From Forficula auricularia (taxonomy: Eukaryota > Arthropoda > Insecta > Dermaptera > Forficulidae), in assembly GCA_024734495.1 (NCBI GenBank), contig JALMQS010000817.1, positions 1 through 64,000 of the forward strand: 64,000 nt of DNA, read 5' to 3'. Under the pieces are notes generated by a model. That model was not told the origin of the DNA. It was given only the letters and a program-made list of their open reading frames with translations, and ran no database searches. The stretch's first letter is position 1; each line of letters starts with the position of its first letter. Of the stretch, positions 48,901 to 53,910 are shown one piece after another. A program made the translations under genes and the position numbers.

Positions 48901-49218
48901 TCCTACGATATTCCTCGCTTCTGAATTGCATCCAAGTTGGCAAGTGACTTAATCACTGGAGGCCTCTTTCTACAGATGCCAGGCATATTTGAGATTTAAT
49001 GTTATCATAATGTCGAAATTATAAAAGCTATTTTATCTAAATCTAGCCAACCCAAAAAAATAATCATATATATGTAGGGGAGACTTCAAGCAACTTCCGG
49101 TGTGAATCAAAGTTATGGATGGTTACCTGTAAATACTCCAAGCATGAAGATCCTCCGAGGCAGTGGCCGGGGGCTGCAGCTCCGGCGGGATCGAGTAACG
49201 CCTCTCCAGGCTGTCCAT
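11331..49218 (-). CDS. ABCG8-like ABC half-transporter with degenerate NBD (14 exons)
   Basis: CDS join on the minus strand: 49218-49127, 45215-45084, 38946-38757, 37513-37374, 32391-32093, 29029-28800, 23952-23739, 22896-22705, 21812-21635, 17941-17808, 16791-16640, 14315-14198, 12248-11977, 11549-11331. All junctions are GT-AG and every phase matches; 2562 nt encode 853 aa. Residues 1-240 are a polar extension. The NBD has a Q-loop (YVRQ, Q327), LTASE (382-386), D406-Q407, TLHPP (H445) and the ABCG YPCPxxxNPSDYY hallmark. Six TM segments follow (about 571-589, 604-624, 652-676, 685-706, 710-735, 818-840), with ERAFVF and DGLYSRG after TM2 as in ABCG8. N797GT is a possible glycosylation site in the last external loop. 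The Walker A position reads ATSEEEGRC, with no P-loop glycines or lysine. ABCG5/ABCG8 act as an obligate sterol-transporting heterodimer in vertebrates; the arthropod substrate is not settled. It probably pairs with an ABCG5-like half not present here. Confidence 0.9.
11977..12248 (-). CDS. ABCG8-like exon 13 (TM4-TM5)
   Basis: Acceptor TTTTTTCCCCAG, donor AAACAG|GTAATA. Two strongly hydrophobic segments (YLLLVLLAIQALLSALCVAL and ISLAGLLLFVLALASGF), then the start of the external loop. Confidence 0.92.
12465..12640 (+). repeat. Dispersed repeat, copy 1
   Basis: Shares CCAACACGTCTCAACTTG, CGTGTCTCGACTCGTTTGAA and GAGCAATTGAGTACT with 60885-61045 in the same order. Unit about 150 bp, class unknown. 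Confidence 0.7.
12895..12985 (-). repeat. tRNA-like SINE fragment
   Basis: Minus strand: A-box-like TATAGTCCAGTGACTG (about 12977-12962) and B-box-like AGGTTCTAATCTGA (12930-12917), at tRNA-like spacing. Intronic, no intact cloverleaf evident. Confidence 0.45.
13413..13560 (+). repeat. G-rich minisatellite, G-quadruplex-prone
   Basis: Repeated GGGTGGGGG, GGTGCAG and GTGGGG runs, with at least ten G-tracts of three or more on the plus strand. It sits in the intron between ABCG exons 12 and 13, so the transcript carries the C-rich strand. Confidence 0.85.
13690..14035 (+). pseudogene. LINE 3' end with RT C-terminal ORF
   Basis: The ORF ending at 14008 reads IGERRTLWKSMKKRR, GRGRPRLEYFNQII and DRVEWRRIVASNQS, the conserved C-terminus of a non-LTR RT ORF, followed by GTCTGTATACTCAATGATGATG. 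It is 5'-truncated. Two shorter 3' ends of the same family occur on the minus strand near 24.1 kb and 47.1 kb. Confidence 0.75.
14198..14315 (-). CDS. ABCG8-like exon 12 (TM3)
   Basis: Acceptor TTTTGTTTGTAG, donor TTTAG|GTAATC. ILYSLPTDACIWIAFLIPAY forms TM3, then a short loop with NDT. Confidence 0.88.
14316..16639 (-). other. ABCG8-like intron 11, no gene seen
   Basis: AT-rich intron. Contains a short inverted repeat (CAACCCTAAAGTTGC/GCAACTTTAGGGTT, 16026-16074) and a C9-10 run (16087-16097). Confidence 0.5.
16640..16791 (-). CDS. ABCG8-like exon 11 (TM2)
   Basis: Acceptor ATTTCTTTGAAG, donor CTAAAG|GTAATT. TM2 (FIYSMGCLAPLPILLVSVL) followed by ERAFVFSDARDGLYSRG, the ABCG ER..YxxxxDGLY signature loop. 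Confidence 0.9.
16860..16935 (+). repeat. tRNA-like SINE remnant
   Basis: TGGTGGCTAGAAGG then GGGATCAAATCCTGG resemble A and B boxes at tRNA-like spacing. Intronic. Confidence 0.35.
17123..17265. repeat. Short MITE
   Basis: Inverted arms: GGTCGCAAAGTAAATG (17123) and GTGCTTTGCGAC (to 17264), continuing through GGTAGATGGTAAATG/CATTTACCATCTACC. Confidence 0.75.
17808..17941 (-). CDS. ABCG8-like exon 10 (TM1)
   Basis: Acceptor AATTATTTTAG, donor ATATTTG|GTAAAT. Codes RALVYSQP, then TM1 (LGRLLLAVAMSLVVGCVFW). Confidence 0.88.
18504..21472. mobile_element. Large palindromic element, ~3 kb, intronic
   Basis: Outer AGTCAACGAA (18504) matches TTCGTTGACT (to 21472) inverted. The arms align over ~500 bp: GGGCTAGTTAGGAGGT (18568) against ACCTCCTAACTAGCCC (21390), then shared blocks around GTAAAAGTCCTCAGA and GCCAAATCTAAGTTTG. 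The centre (19.1-20.7 kb) is non-coding and contains a nested hammerhead-type foldback (19965-20125). No transposase. Confidence 0.7.
20007..20056 (+). ncRNA. Hammerhead-like motif, degenerate
   Basis: TTGAAGA plus A, GGAGGG...CCACC, then GAAACCTAGG. C3 is T and stem II is weakened. Its element shares ends with 10655-10920. Confidence 0.35.
21635..21812 (-). CDS. ABCG8-like exon 9 (NBD-TMD linker)
   Basis: Acceptor GGACTTAG, donor ACTTTT|GTAAGA. TLDALSAEAMLESSQRIEQL is the helical linker; a Pro/Ser-rich stretch leads to QTFALLL, the connecting helix before TM1. Confidence 0.88.
21945..22180 (+). repeat. Half copy of the 28150-28398 foldback family
   Basis: GAAGGCCATACATTC then AAAACTATAGTCTT, followed by AGAGCAGAGGACAAACTC, the family's outer end. 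The ribozyme-like stem II is decayed. Confidence 0.5.
22237..22310. repeat. Long near-perfect hairpin
   Basis: TTAGTTGGAGTTGGTGGTGT... (22237-22266) and its complement ACACCACCAACTCCATCCTAA (ending 22310) pair over about 29 bp around a 13-nt loop. Part of a repeat with the GGTGTTGGT...GTGAAACATT end, also seen near 31050 and 35740. Confidence 0.85.
22440..22620 (+). repeat. Second half copy of the 28150-28398 family
   Basis: CGAGAGTAGCAGAGTTGTTGATT, then AACTATAGTCTCAAACAAAT and GCATCAAGCAGAGGACAACT match the right half of the full palindrome. Confidence 0.65.
22705..22896 (-). CDS. ABCG8-like exon 8 (H-loop)
   Basis: Acceptor TTCTTGCAG, donor TATTATT|GTAAGT. Contains RIVVLTLHPP (switch His retained), GRVMFSG and the ABCG hallmark YPCPAYKNPSDYY. 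Confidence 0.92.
23739..23952 (-). CDS. ABCG8-like exon 7 (signature, Walker B)
   Basis: Acceptor TTGGTTGCAG, donor GATATCG|GTAAGA. Contains ISQVLDELGLAQV, LTASERIRLDVATKL (signature region) and SIIALDQPTKEMD (Walker B/D-loop). Both motifs differ from LSGGE and LDEP. Confidence 0.92.
24025..24185 (-). pseudogene. LINE 3' end fragment
   Basis: Minus strand: GATAGAGTGGAATGGAGG, GTTGCGTCAAACCATGC, GACTGTATACTCGATGATAA, matching the 3' end at 13960-14030. Located in the intron between exons 6 and 7. Confidence 0.65.
24898..24961. repeat. (TA)n microsatellite
   Basis: About 60 bases of near-uninterrupted AT dinucleotides. Confidence 0.95.
27330..27720 (+). repeat. ~118-bp minisatellite, 3+ copies with poly-C
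   Basis: TTTTTGCAT starts at 27346, 27461 and 27582. Each unit carries ATACAAAATTTGGTTGAGTT and a C8-10 run before ATTTTGGG. Confidence 0.85.
28150..28398. mobile_element. Perfect-centre foldback with hammerhead-like core
   Basis: Arms AGAGAAACAAAGAGGTTGTC and GACAACCTCTTTGTTTCTCT are exact complements, continuing through CATACACACATATATATCG. The centre (28251-28295) holds a perfect 11-bp inverted repeat, GAGACTATAGT/ACTATAGTCTC, around the ribozyme-like core. Half copies lie at 21945 and 22440. Confidence 0.8.
28251..28295 (+). ncRNA. Hammerhead-like core in palindrome centre
   Basis: TTGATGA (C3 changed to T), stem II GGGC-CAA-GCC plus extra bases, GAA, palindromic ACTATAGT, C. The strand before the core is complementary to the strand after GAAA, so a plain hairpin competes with the hammerhead fold. 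Confidence 0.45.
28800..29029 (-). CDS. ABCG8-like exon 6 (Walker A remnant, Q-loop)
   Basis: Acceptor TATTTCTGCAG, donor CATCGG|GTGCGT (phase 0). Starts EEEGRCLLEVLSGRQ, where other family members have SGxGKTTLL; continues to the Q-loop CAYVRQ and LTVKQTL. Confidence 0.9.
29030..32092 (-). other. ABCG8-like intron 5
   Basis: AT-rich; contains the foldback at 30790-31080 and a hAT-like GC-rich end (29935-29970). No gene seen. Confidence 0.55.
30790..31080. repeat. Foldback with hammerhead-like centre
   Basis: AAGATAAGAGTAAATAAATA (30792) and TATTTATTTACTCTTATCTT (to about 31040) are inverted, continuing through GGATACTAGGTCACTTAT/ATAAGTGACCTAGTATCC. On the minus strand the centre (30960-30915) reads CTGAAGA, T, GGGT...GCCC, GAAA and an AT palindrome. 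Confidence 0.65.
32093..32391 (-). CDS. ABCG8-like exon 5 (up to Walker A)
   Basis: Acceptor AATTATTTAG, donor ACCTCAG|GTAAGT (phase 1). Runs from the linker (RRMSIAVLPSSRP) into the NBD start (LLQGVTCEVFAGELLAIMATS). In functional ABCG proteins this is the strand leading into GxxGxGKS. Confidence 0.9.
33125..33170 (+). ncRNA. Hammerhead-like motif, GAAA mutated
   Basis: AAACC, CTGAAGA (33137-33143), A, GGAGA...TCCTCC, then GAATCGTC. The GAAA is GAAT and stem I is lost. A 3' flank like the 171-2007 family (CCTTGGGCTG, 33234) follows. Confidence 0.4.
33300..34330 (+). repeat. Satellite-like tandem array, 4 imperfect units
   Basis: GGAGATTA(C/T)TTCTCCACC starts at 33421, 33673, 33876 and 34113 (periods 252, 203, 237). 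Each unit has AACCAATTATTTTACAT before it and a hairpin (AAGAGGAAAAA...CCTCTTTTCC) after it. Located in ABCG intron 4. Confidence 0.85.
35480..35540 (+). repeat. hAT-like transposon end
   Basis: CAGGGCTCTCCAACCCTTGC, then a GC-rich CGCGGGTCGCGAGCGGCCC, is the typical left end of hAT-family elements. Part of the downstream (TGTGGCCCAA...ACATTGAGATTTATATGTAG) recurs near 36330. Confidence 0.45.
35735..36180. repeat. Nested foldback element
   Basis: GAATTTGGTGTTGGTACTTG (35738) against GACACCAAATTC (to about 36173); an inner foldback 35770-36010 matches over ~95 bp per arm. A weak CTGAAGA...GAAATATATA motif sits in the centre (35893-35925). Confidence 0.7.
37374..37513 (-). CDS. ABCG8-like exon 4
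   Basis: Needed to reconcile phase 0 out of exon 3 with a 2-base need at exon 5. Acceptor TTGAATTATAG at 37514 and donor CTAGG|GTATGC give 140 nt in frame (RLGVSASSRHKSSSEANLL...RSRRSSRLHAQSEL). The S/R/H-rich sequence could be a phosphorylated linker. The intron-like flanks are AT-rich. Confidence 0.8.
38100..38330. repeat. Foldback with GATCC-stem hammerhead-like motif
   Basis: AAATATATTTATTAATAAAT and its complement flank the element. On the minus strand 38199-38165 reads CTGACAC, GATCC...GGATC, GAAAC. Stem II is directly adjacent to the core here, but G8 and A9 are substituted. Confidence 0.45.
38757..38946 (-). CDS. ABCG8-like exon 3
   Basis: Acceptor CTTTGTTTAG, donor GCCCAG|GTAACT, phase 0 out. 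Encodes YLKFGLPRVFPP, a glycine-rich linker and RGGMSRSDPD in the N-terminal extension. Confidence 0.88.
40555..40583 (-). CDS. Candidate alternative first coding exon
   Basis: On the minus strand AGCAAGATGC gives a Met with A at -3. Nine codons (MLAEGGLRR) end in TG|GTAAAT, a good donor in phase 2, which exactly suits exon 3 (TG+G makes Trp, then SSLGANMYT). The surrounding 40555-40625 block is GC-richer than its AT-rich neighbourhood. Using it would skip exons 1-2 and give a 788-aa isoform from an internal promoter. Inference only; no transcript evidence. Confidence 0.45.
42490..42580. repeat. Hairpin repeat
   Basis: AATAAAAGAGTCTGTCTTCTGCTGGAAT-like arm and the complement ATTCCAGCAAGAAGACATAC flank an 18-nt spacer. 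Confidence 0.7.
43663..43893. repeat. Short copy of the 51.35-52.0 kb foldback
   Basis: TTAAGTAATGGAGAGGGATT (43663) and its complement AATCCCTCTCCATTACTTAA (to about 43889) bound it. The ribozyme-like core is damaged (CTGATGGC on the minus strand). Confidence 0.75.
45084..45215 (-). CDS. ABCG8-like exon 2
   Basis: Acceptor CCTTTTCCAG, donor CCCAA|GTGAGT. It encodes the polar extension (NLNSDFTDSALG, YGNFQLREST, SHPRYGP). Too short to stand out as an ORF, but phase-matched on both sides. Protein-like composition in an AT-rich intron supports it. Confidence 0.85.
45515..45600 (+). repeat. tRNA-like SINE
   Basis: GATAGGGCAGTGCCTAAGG (A-box-like, about 45527) and GGGATCGAATCTC (B box, 45556-45568). 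A further GCCCGGGTTCGAG stretch lies at 45713. Intronic. Confidence 0.45.
45885..46010 (+). repeat. Dispersed repeat pair, copy 1
   Basis: Shares ACCA-AGAGGTGC, a GATCCTTGCATC-like and a GTGGATG(T/C)GGGTTT-like block, in order, with 48085-48215. Class unknown. Confidence 0.5.
47050..47115 (-). pseudogene. Short LINE 3' end fragment
   Basis: Minus strand GTAGTTGCATCAAACCATTC then TTAGGGCT, the same 3' end family as 13960-14030 and 24025-24185. Confidence 0.5.
48085..48215 (+). repeat. Dispersed repeat pair, copy 2
   Basis: Diverged relative of 45885-46010: ACCAAAAAGGTGCAGCCTCT, CCTTGTATCATGAA, CAATGGATGCGGGTTTGAA. Confidence 0.5.
48725..48800 (+). repeat. Homopolymer C/G cluster
   Basis: C10-12 at 48724-48735, a GGGGGAGGGGG stretch and C17-18 at 48783-48800. 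Similar C runs recur at 49960, 50070 and 50104. Confidence 0.9.
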
Positions 49219-49245
49219 TACGTGAGTCCTTGGACACCTGTTCAC
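49127..49245 (-). CDS. ABCG8-like exon 1 (start codon)
   Basis: Acceptor TTGTTGCAG ends at 49246, so exon 1 has an upstream 5' UTR intron or more coding sequence. The exon stays open in frame upstream of ATG (49218-49216; MDSLERRYSIPPELQ). The donor is TACAG|GTAACC, phase 2. I chose this Met because it is the only ATG in frame here; a start further upstream cannot be excluded. Confidence 0.75.
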
Positions 49246-51340
49246 CTGCAACAACAAAAATTAACAGCTCAGTGGCAATTCGAACCAGAGAGTCAAGTTC
49301 AATGTCAAGTGAAGTAGATAATGCAAAAAAATTGAAGAATTTTTTCTGTAATGAAAAACCTCCTTTAACGAATTAATTAGAATTAAATTCATTGATTGTG
49401 TTTTTTCACAGACAATTTTCCCACTTAGTTGAAGGTCTTGTTGGGAAATATAGTAGATATAGGCGGGACACCATCGTCAGATGAAAACAATTAATGCACG
49501 ATTAAAATTTTCCAAGCATTTTCAATTAAAAAAATAAGTTAATTTAAATTCTAGTAGAGTATATTGACATTTCAAAAGAATTAACTTCTTTCTCTATTAT
49601 AAAAATAAGACAATAAAACTCGAAGGTTGAGGCATTCGGTACTTTGTTTAAAATAAAAAGAGAGAGAAAATTTAATTGCTAGTTATTAAACAGGTGTCAA
49701 ATACTTTGAGCCGCCTCTCATGAAATAAATAAGGTCAGAAACCAATCTTAGCAATAGCAGTAAACGTAAATTAATTATCGTAACAACTATATTTTTGAGT
49801 CCTGATGTGAATCCTGTCAATTGGACCTGCAAAATAATTATTTAATATGAATATATTTTTTTTATTTCATGTTTTTACTAAAATTTCACTGTCGAGTCCA
49901 AGATTTTGATTTTGCATCAGTAACCCCCTTAGCACATGATCCCCCAGTTTCATGACCCCCCCCCCCCTCATTTCATTCACTTCTAAAGAATTAGAAGAGC
50001 TTTTTATTATCTTTTGTTGAAGTTTAAAGACTTGACCGTTTTTATTTTCAAAAATACAACAATTTTCAACCCCCCCCCCCTCAAAAAAATTTTTATTAAA
50101 AACCCCCCCCCCCTGTGGGCACCCCTGGTAAAAGATAAGTCTGGAAAATGAAATTTTCAGCTGATTTAAGGAAAAGTTGAAACTTTTTATTTTTGTAGGT
50201 GTAATTATTTTTTGTCAAACGTTTCACTATTTCTCAATGAGAATTTTGCAGAAAAAATAATAATTTTCTTAAGGGAACTAATTTAGTTTGTGAGAATCAT
50301 ATTCTTTTTCATTATTAACGGAAAACTAGGGGAAAAAATGTTTAGTCCATAGTGAATCATTGAATGAATTTGATAGCATATCTAATCTGTAATTCCATTA
50401 CGTGGAGCTGGAGGGGTAAAAATAACTAATTTCCTATTACTTTTTAGGGGAAGATTATTTTCTCCATTTACGGTTGCTTTAAGTGATTAAATGTCATGAA
50501 ACACTTTTTAAGATCATCACTTGGCTACTTGAGAGGGATATAACTATCCTTTTTTATAATTCTTTTTTTTTATTTTTTGATGGCTAAGATGTGTAAGAAA
50601 GTATTCTCTTAGAGAAGAAGTAAATTATGATAGGTCCTCTTTTCATGGTTTTCGAAGGTAATTTTCTCTGGAACGAAATATAATCCATACCCTAACCAAG
50701 GATTATTATAAATTAAGTGCAGCTATTCAGTTGCTCTTCTTAAGGAGTCGCAGAGAATGGTAAATTTTCTTTACCAAATTTGACTTCGAATGATCACATA
50801 ACAATAATAATTAGTAGCTATCAATATGGATACAAAAAATTGCAAACGGTATCATTCAATCAGATGTTAATCACTTATGAAGATTATTGTAAGAAAATGG
50901 AAAACAGTCGTGATTATTCAAGAAATTAACAGATATTAGTTGACTAATACAATCCAATTAACAAGTGTTTTTATTGATCTATCATTAAAATATTATTACT
51001 CTTATTAGTGACATCAAGCTTTCAACTTTTAATTTCAAGGCACTGATTCCTAATCGAAAACTGAACTTAAGGTGACTCCGTAGGCTGTTTTTGATTTCGA
51101 TTATTTGATAATTTTTGACTTATTAGAATGATTACCATGAGCAAACAAATAAGTTCTATTAGAACGAATGGAAATCTTGTAATCGTGAAAAAATTTCATA
51201 GTGAAATTTTTATGGATCTTTACGTTTCAAAGTCCCTTGAGTCTAAAAAAGTGTTGTTTTTAAATGTGTGTATGTGTGTCTTCATTGTCTTCATTAATTA
51301 ATAAAATGAAATTGAAAAACACCTGATAATTAAAATATAT
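49246..51340. other. Upstream region, no gene seen
   Basis: AT-rich, with poly-C tracts. The 5' UTR exon(s) and promoter of the ABCG gene should lie somewhere upstream of 49246, but no exon or core promoter can be pinned down. Confidence 0.4.
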
Positions 51341-51414
51341 ATAATATATAATTAAGTAATGGAGAGGGATTCAGCCAATGGGTAGCCTCTGCTGAATAAA
51401 AAACTCCCAATTAT

Positions 51415-51460
51415 GGACAACGTTTCGGCTTTAACCAAATAATGCCATCATCAGTTCGTA
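51415..51460 (-). ncRNA. Hammerhead-like motif
   Basis: CTGATGA (51454-51448), extra T, GGC...GCC with an inner TTA/TAA, GAA, palindromic ACGT. Stem I is weak. Confidence 0.45.
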
Positions 51461-51885
51461 AGAGCTGAAAAAAGCGATAGAGCACACATGCAAAAATACA
51501 CAAAATTCACAAAAAATCCAAAGCTGTTAATTATTTTGAGAAATCCTCTTAATTGAAAGATGTTTGTGAGGGGTCAGTGATCCTAATTAGGTCAATGTCC
51601 TCATAATGTTATTATTAATTGAATAAATGAAAATTTGCTGTATTTGTACTTGAGACGTTGCGCATATCGAGTGAGAGCACACCAAGATTTATGTACCATT
51701 TTATAATTCATATAATTTTGTATATTATGATAAAATCCATAACAACTCTGCCCGCGGACAATTTATTTATAAAATTAATTGTGTCGCTAATACTGTAAGA
51801 TATAATTTTGTAATTAACAACTTTGGATTTTTTGTGAATTTTGTGTATTTTTACATGTGTGCTCTATCGCTTTTTTCAGCTTTTA

Positions 51886-51930
51886 CGAACTGATGATGGC
51901 ATTATTTAATTAAAGCCGAAACGTTTTCCA
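51886..51930 (+). ncRNA. Hammerhead-like motif, opposite arm
   Basis: CTGATGA (51890-51896), T, GGC...GCC, GAA, ACGT, T; about 3 bp of stem I (GAA/TTC). Confidence 0.45.
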
Positions 51931-53008
51931 TAATTGGGAGTTTTTTATTCAGCAGAGGCTACCCATTGGCTGAATCCCTCTCCATTACTTAATTATATAC
52001 ATATACAGCCATCAAAATTGTATCAACTATGTATATATAATATATTTTTCATTTTTGAACTGGAAAATCTAGAGATAGAGAGCCCAAAATTTGACAAGTT
52101 ATCCAGATTGGAAAAACAAATATTTTGACACAAGAACGTACTGTAAACGATTTTTTGTTTTTGGATTATCATAGGTATAGGAATTTACACATATAGACAT
52201 ACACACAAATAATCATGGTTAAAAATGATTTTTCTCAACGATTCATATATTTTTTATACACAATAAGAAAAAAAATACGAATGAAAAACGGTGACCATAC
52301 TCATTGACTAGGAAGACATACTCTAAGATCTCTTTATAAACCAGAAATTAATAGTTAAAATATTGTTTATTAAGGACGTTCCCTAATATAGCTCAGATGC
52401 AGTTCGCTCTTTTCCCTACTCTCACATGCGCAGAAAGGCAAACATATTTTCACTGCGTCGTTTCTTGGATCTGGCAACATGGCATTCTTACCGACGCTAA
52501 AAGACAAATAAAAAAAAAAACACTTCATGAAACAGCTCAATGCAAAATTCCAGATGAAAACAGCATAGTTAGGTTGAGAGAAATAGCTAAAAATCTCAAC
52601 CAGCTGCAGAAGTTTTTTAGATATGGAAAAATTGAGTGATTTTAGCGCGACGTTGCCAAGTCGCTATCTCTCACTTGCCATGCCATGAGAGAAAAAATGA
52701 AAAGCATCAAAAGTACCTAACTTTTAACATTTTTCATACAAAACGAATACCGCTTGATACAATTATTTTAACAGAAAATATTTGTTCTATCTTCAGTTAA
52801 TGATTCTCAGTTTTTCAAAATAATATAAAGAAAATTACGATTGTAAAACTCTTTAGAAAATACCTAAACAAAAGAGTAACCCAGATATTGATCCAGTTAT
52901 ATTCTAAACTCCCAAGAAGAAACATGAAGAAAAAGACATTATATATTTTTCAAAATTTTCTATGTATATTATAAATCTTAATTTGTAACTAATTTGAAAT
53001 ATTTGTGA

Positions 53009-53051
53009 TAGACTGATGATGAAGGCAATGCCTTCGAAACTATAGTCTCTA
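53009..53051 (+). ncRNA. Hammerhead-ribozyme-like motif (strong)
   Basis: TAGA (stem I), CTGATGA (53013-53019), extra T, GAAGGC-AAT-GCCTTC (6-bp stem II), GAA, palindromic ACTATAGT (53039-53046), C17, TCTA closing stem I. All core bases are canonical except the extra T. It belongs to the same family as the 28251 core. Confidence 0.55.
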
Positions 53052-53834
53052 GAAATAATTAAAAATTATTTTATTTAAAAAAACAGAAGACTCTCTCATT
53101 TTATTTTATTTTTAACCTAAAATAAAAACAATTCTGTTACCATCGACAGTGAAATCTTTTATTCAACTAATAAGAAAATTACGATTGTTATTCAATGAAA
53201 CAGTCGCTTTAACATCAATCGGGATAGGGTTCGCGTGTTAAATATACAAATTTCAATGGTTAATATTTATAAATTTAGTGCCGCAAGGACTATTGAAAAA
53301 AAATTCTACGTATTAAGGACACTTATAAATATGTGTATTCAAAGTTTTAAAAGGATTGCAAGAAAATCGATTTATTAGGAAACGTCATTAAATACACTAA
53401 GCTATGCTATAACATATTCCTAGATCTTTAAAGCATGTTATCAACAGAAAAATATAACTATCATAATGACTACTTATAAAGTTTTTCTTATAGCATGTTT
53501 ATTTTAATTCTAATCAAATACTTGCATTTTATTTGAAATATAGATATAAAATCATCCATCGACGACTCATTGCAAAATAAATTAATATTTAGGTACTTAA
53601 TATGTGTATTCACACAATTAATGTGCATTTTAAATAATAATATGATAAATATGATTGAAATAATTTATTTTTAACAGAATAAAAATAAATAAATAAAATT
53701 ATTTTTTATATAATTATTTATGCCATTAAAAAAATGACATTTGAAGATGCTTTGGTTAAATTTCCCATAGTTTATGTAAAGTTGAGCGAAATTTTCAGTT
53801 CTATACATAAATATATGTCAGAATTTTATCATCT

Positions 53835-53910
53835 CAAGTGTTAGGCCAACTGCCGGGATGTTTGGCACTTGGGCTCGACTCCCGATGTCTTACATACCTA
53901 ACAACATCTT
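53835..53910 (+). repeat. tRNA-like SINE remnant
   Basis: TTAGGCCAACTGCCGG (A-box-like) and GGGCTCGACTCCCG (B-box-like, 53871). Confidence 0.4.

Larger units (their letters stand above)
51345..52005. mobile_element. Foldback element with two hammerhead-like motifs
   Basis: TTAAGTAATGGAGAGGGATT (51352) pairs with AATCCCTCTCCATTACTTAA (to about 51995), with ~150-bp arms that include GTGCTCTATCGCTTTTTTCA. Each arm carries CTGATGATGGC...GCCGAAACGTT (minus 51460-51415, plus 51886-51930). A shortened copy is at 43663. Confidence 0.75.

Noticed and set aside
52397..52639. 80-aa plus-strand ORF with GC-richer flanks
   Set aside because: No domain or splice pattern. The region (TGCGCATG, repeated GGCAACAT/GTTGCCA) could be a promoter but nothing fixes a start site.
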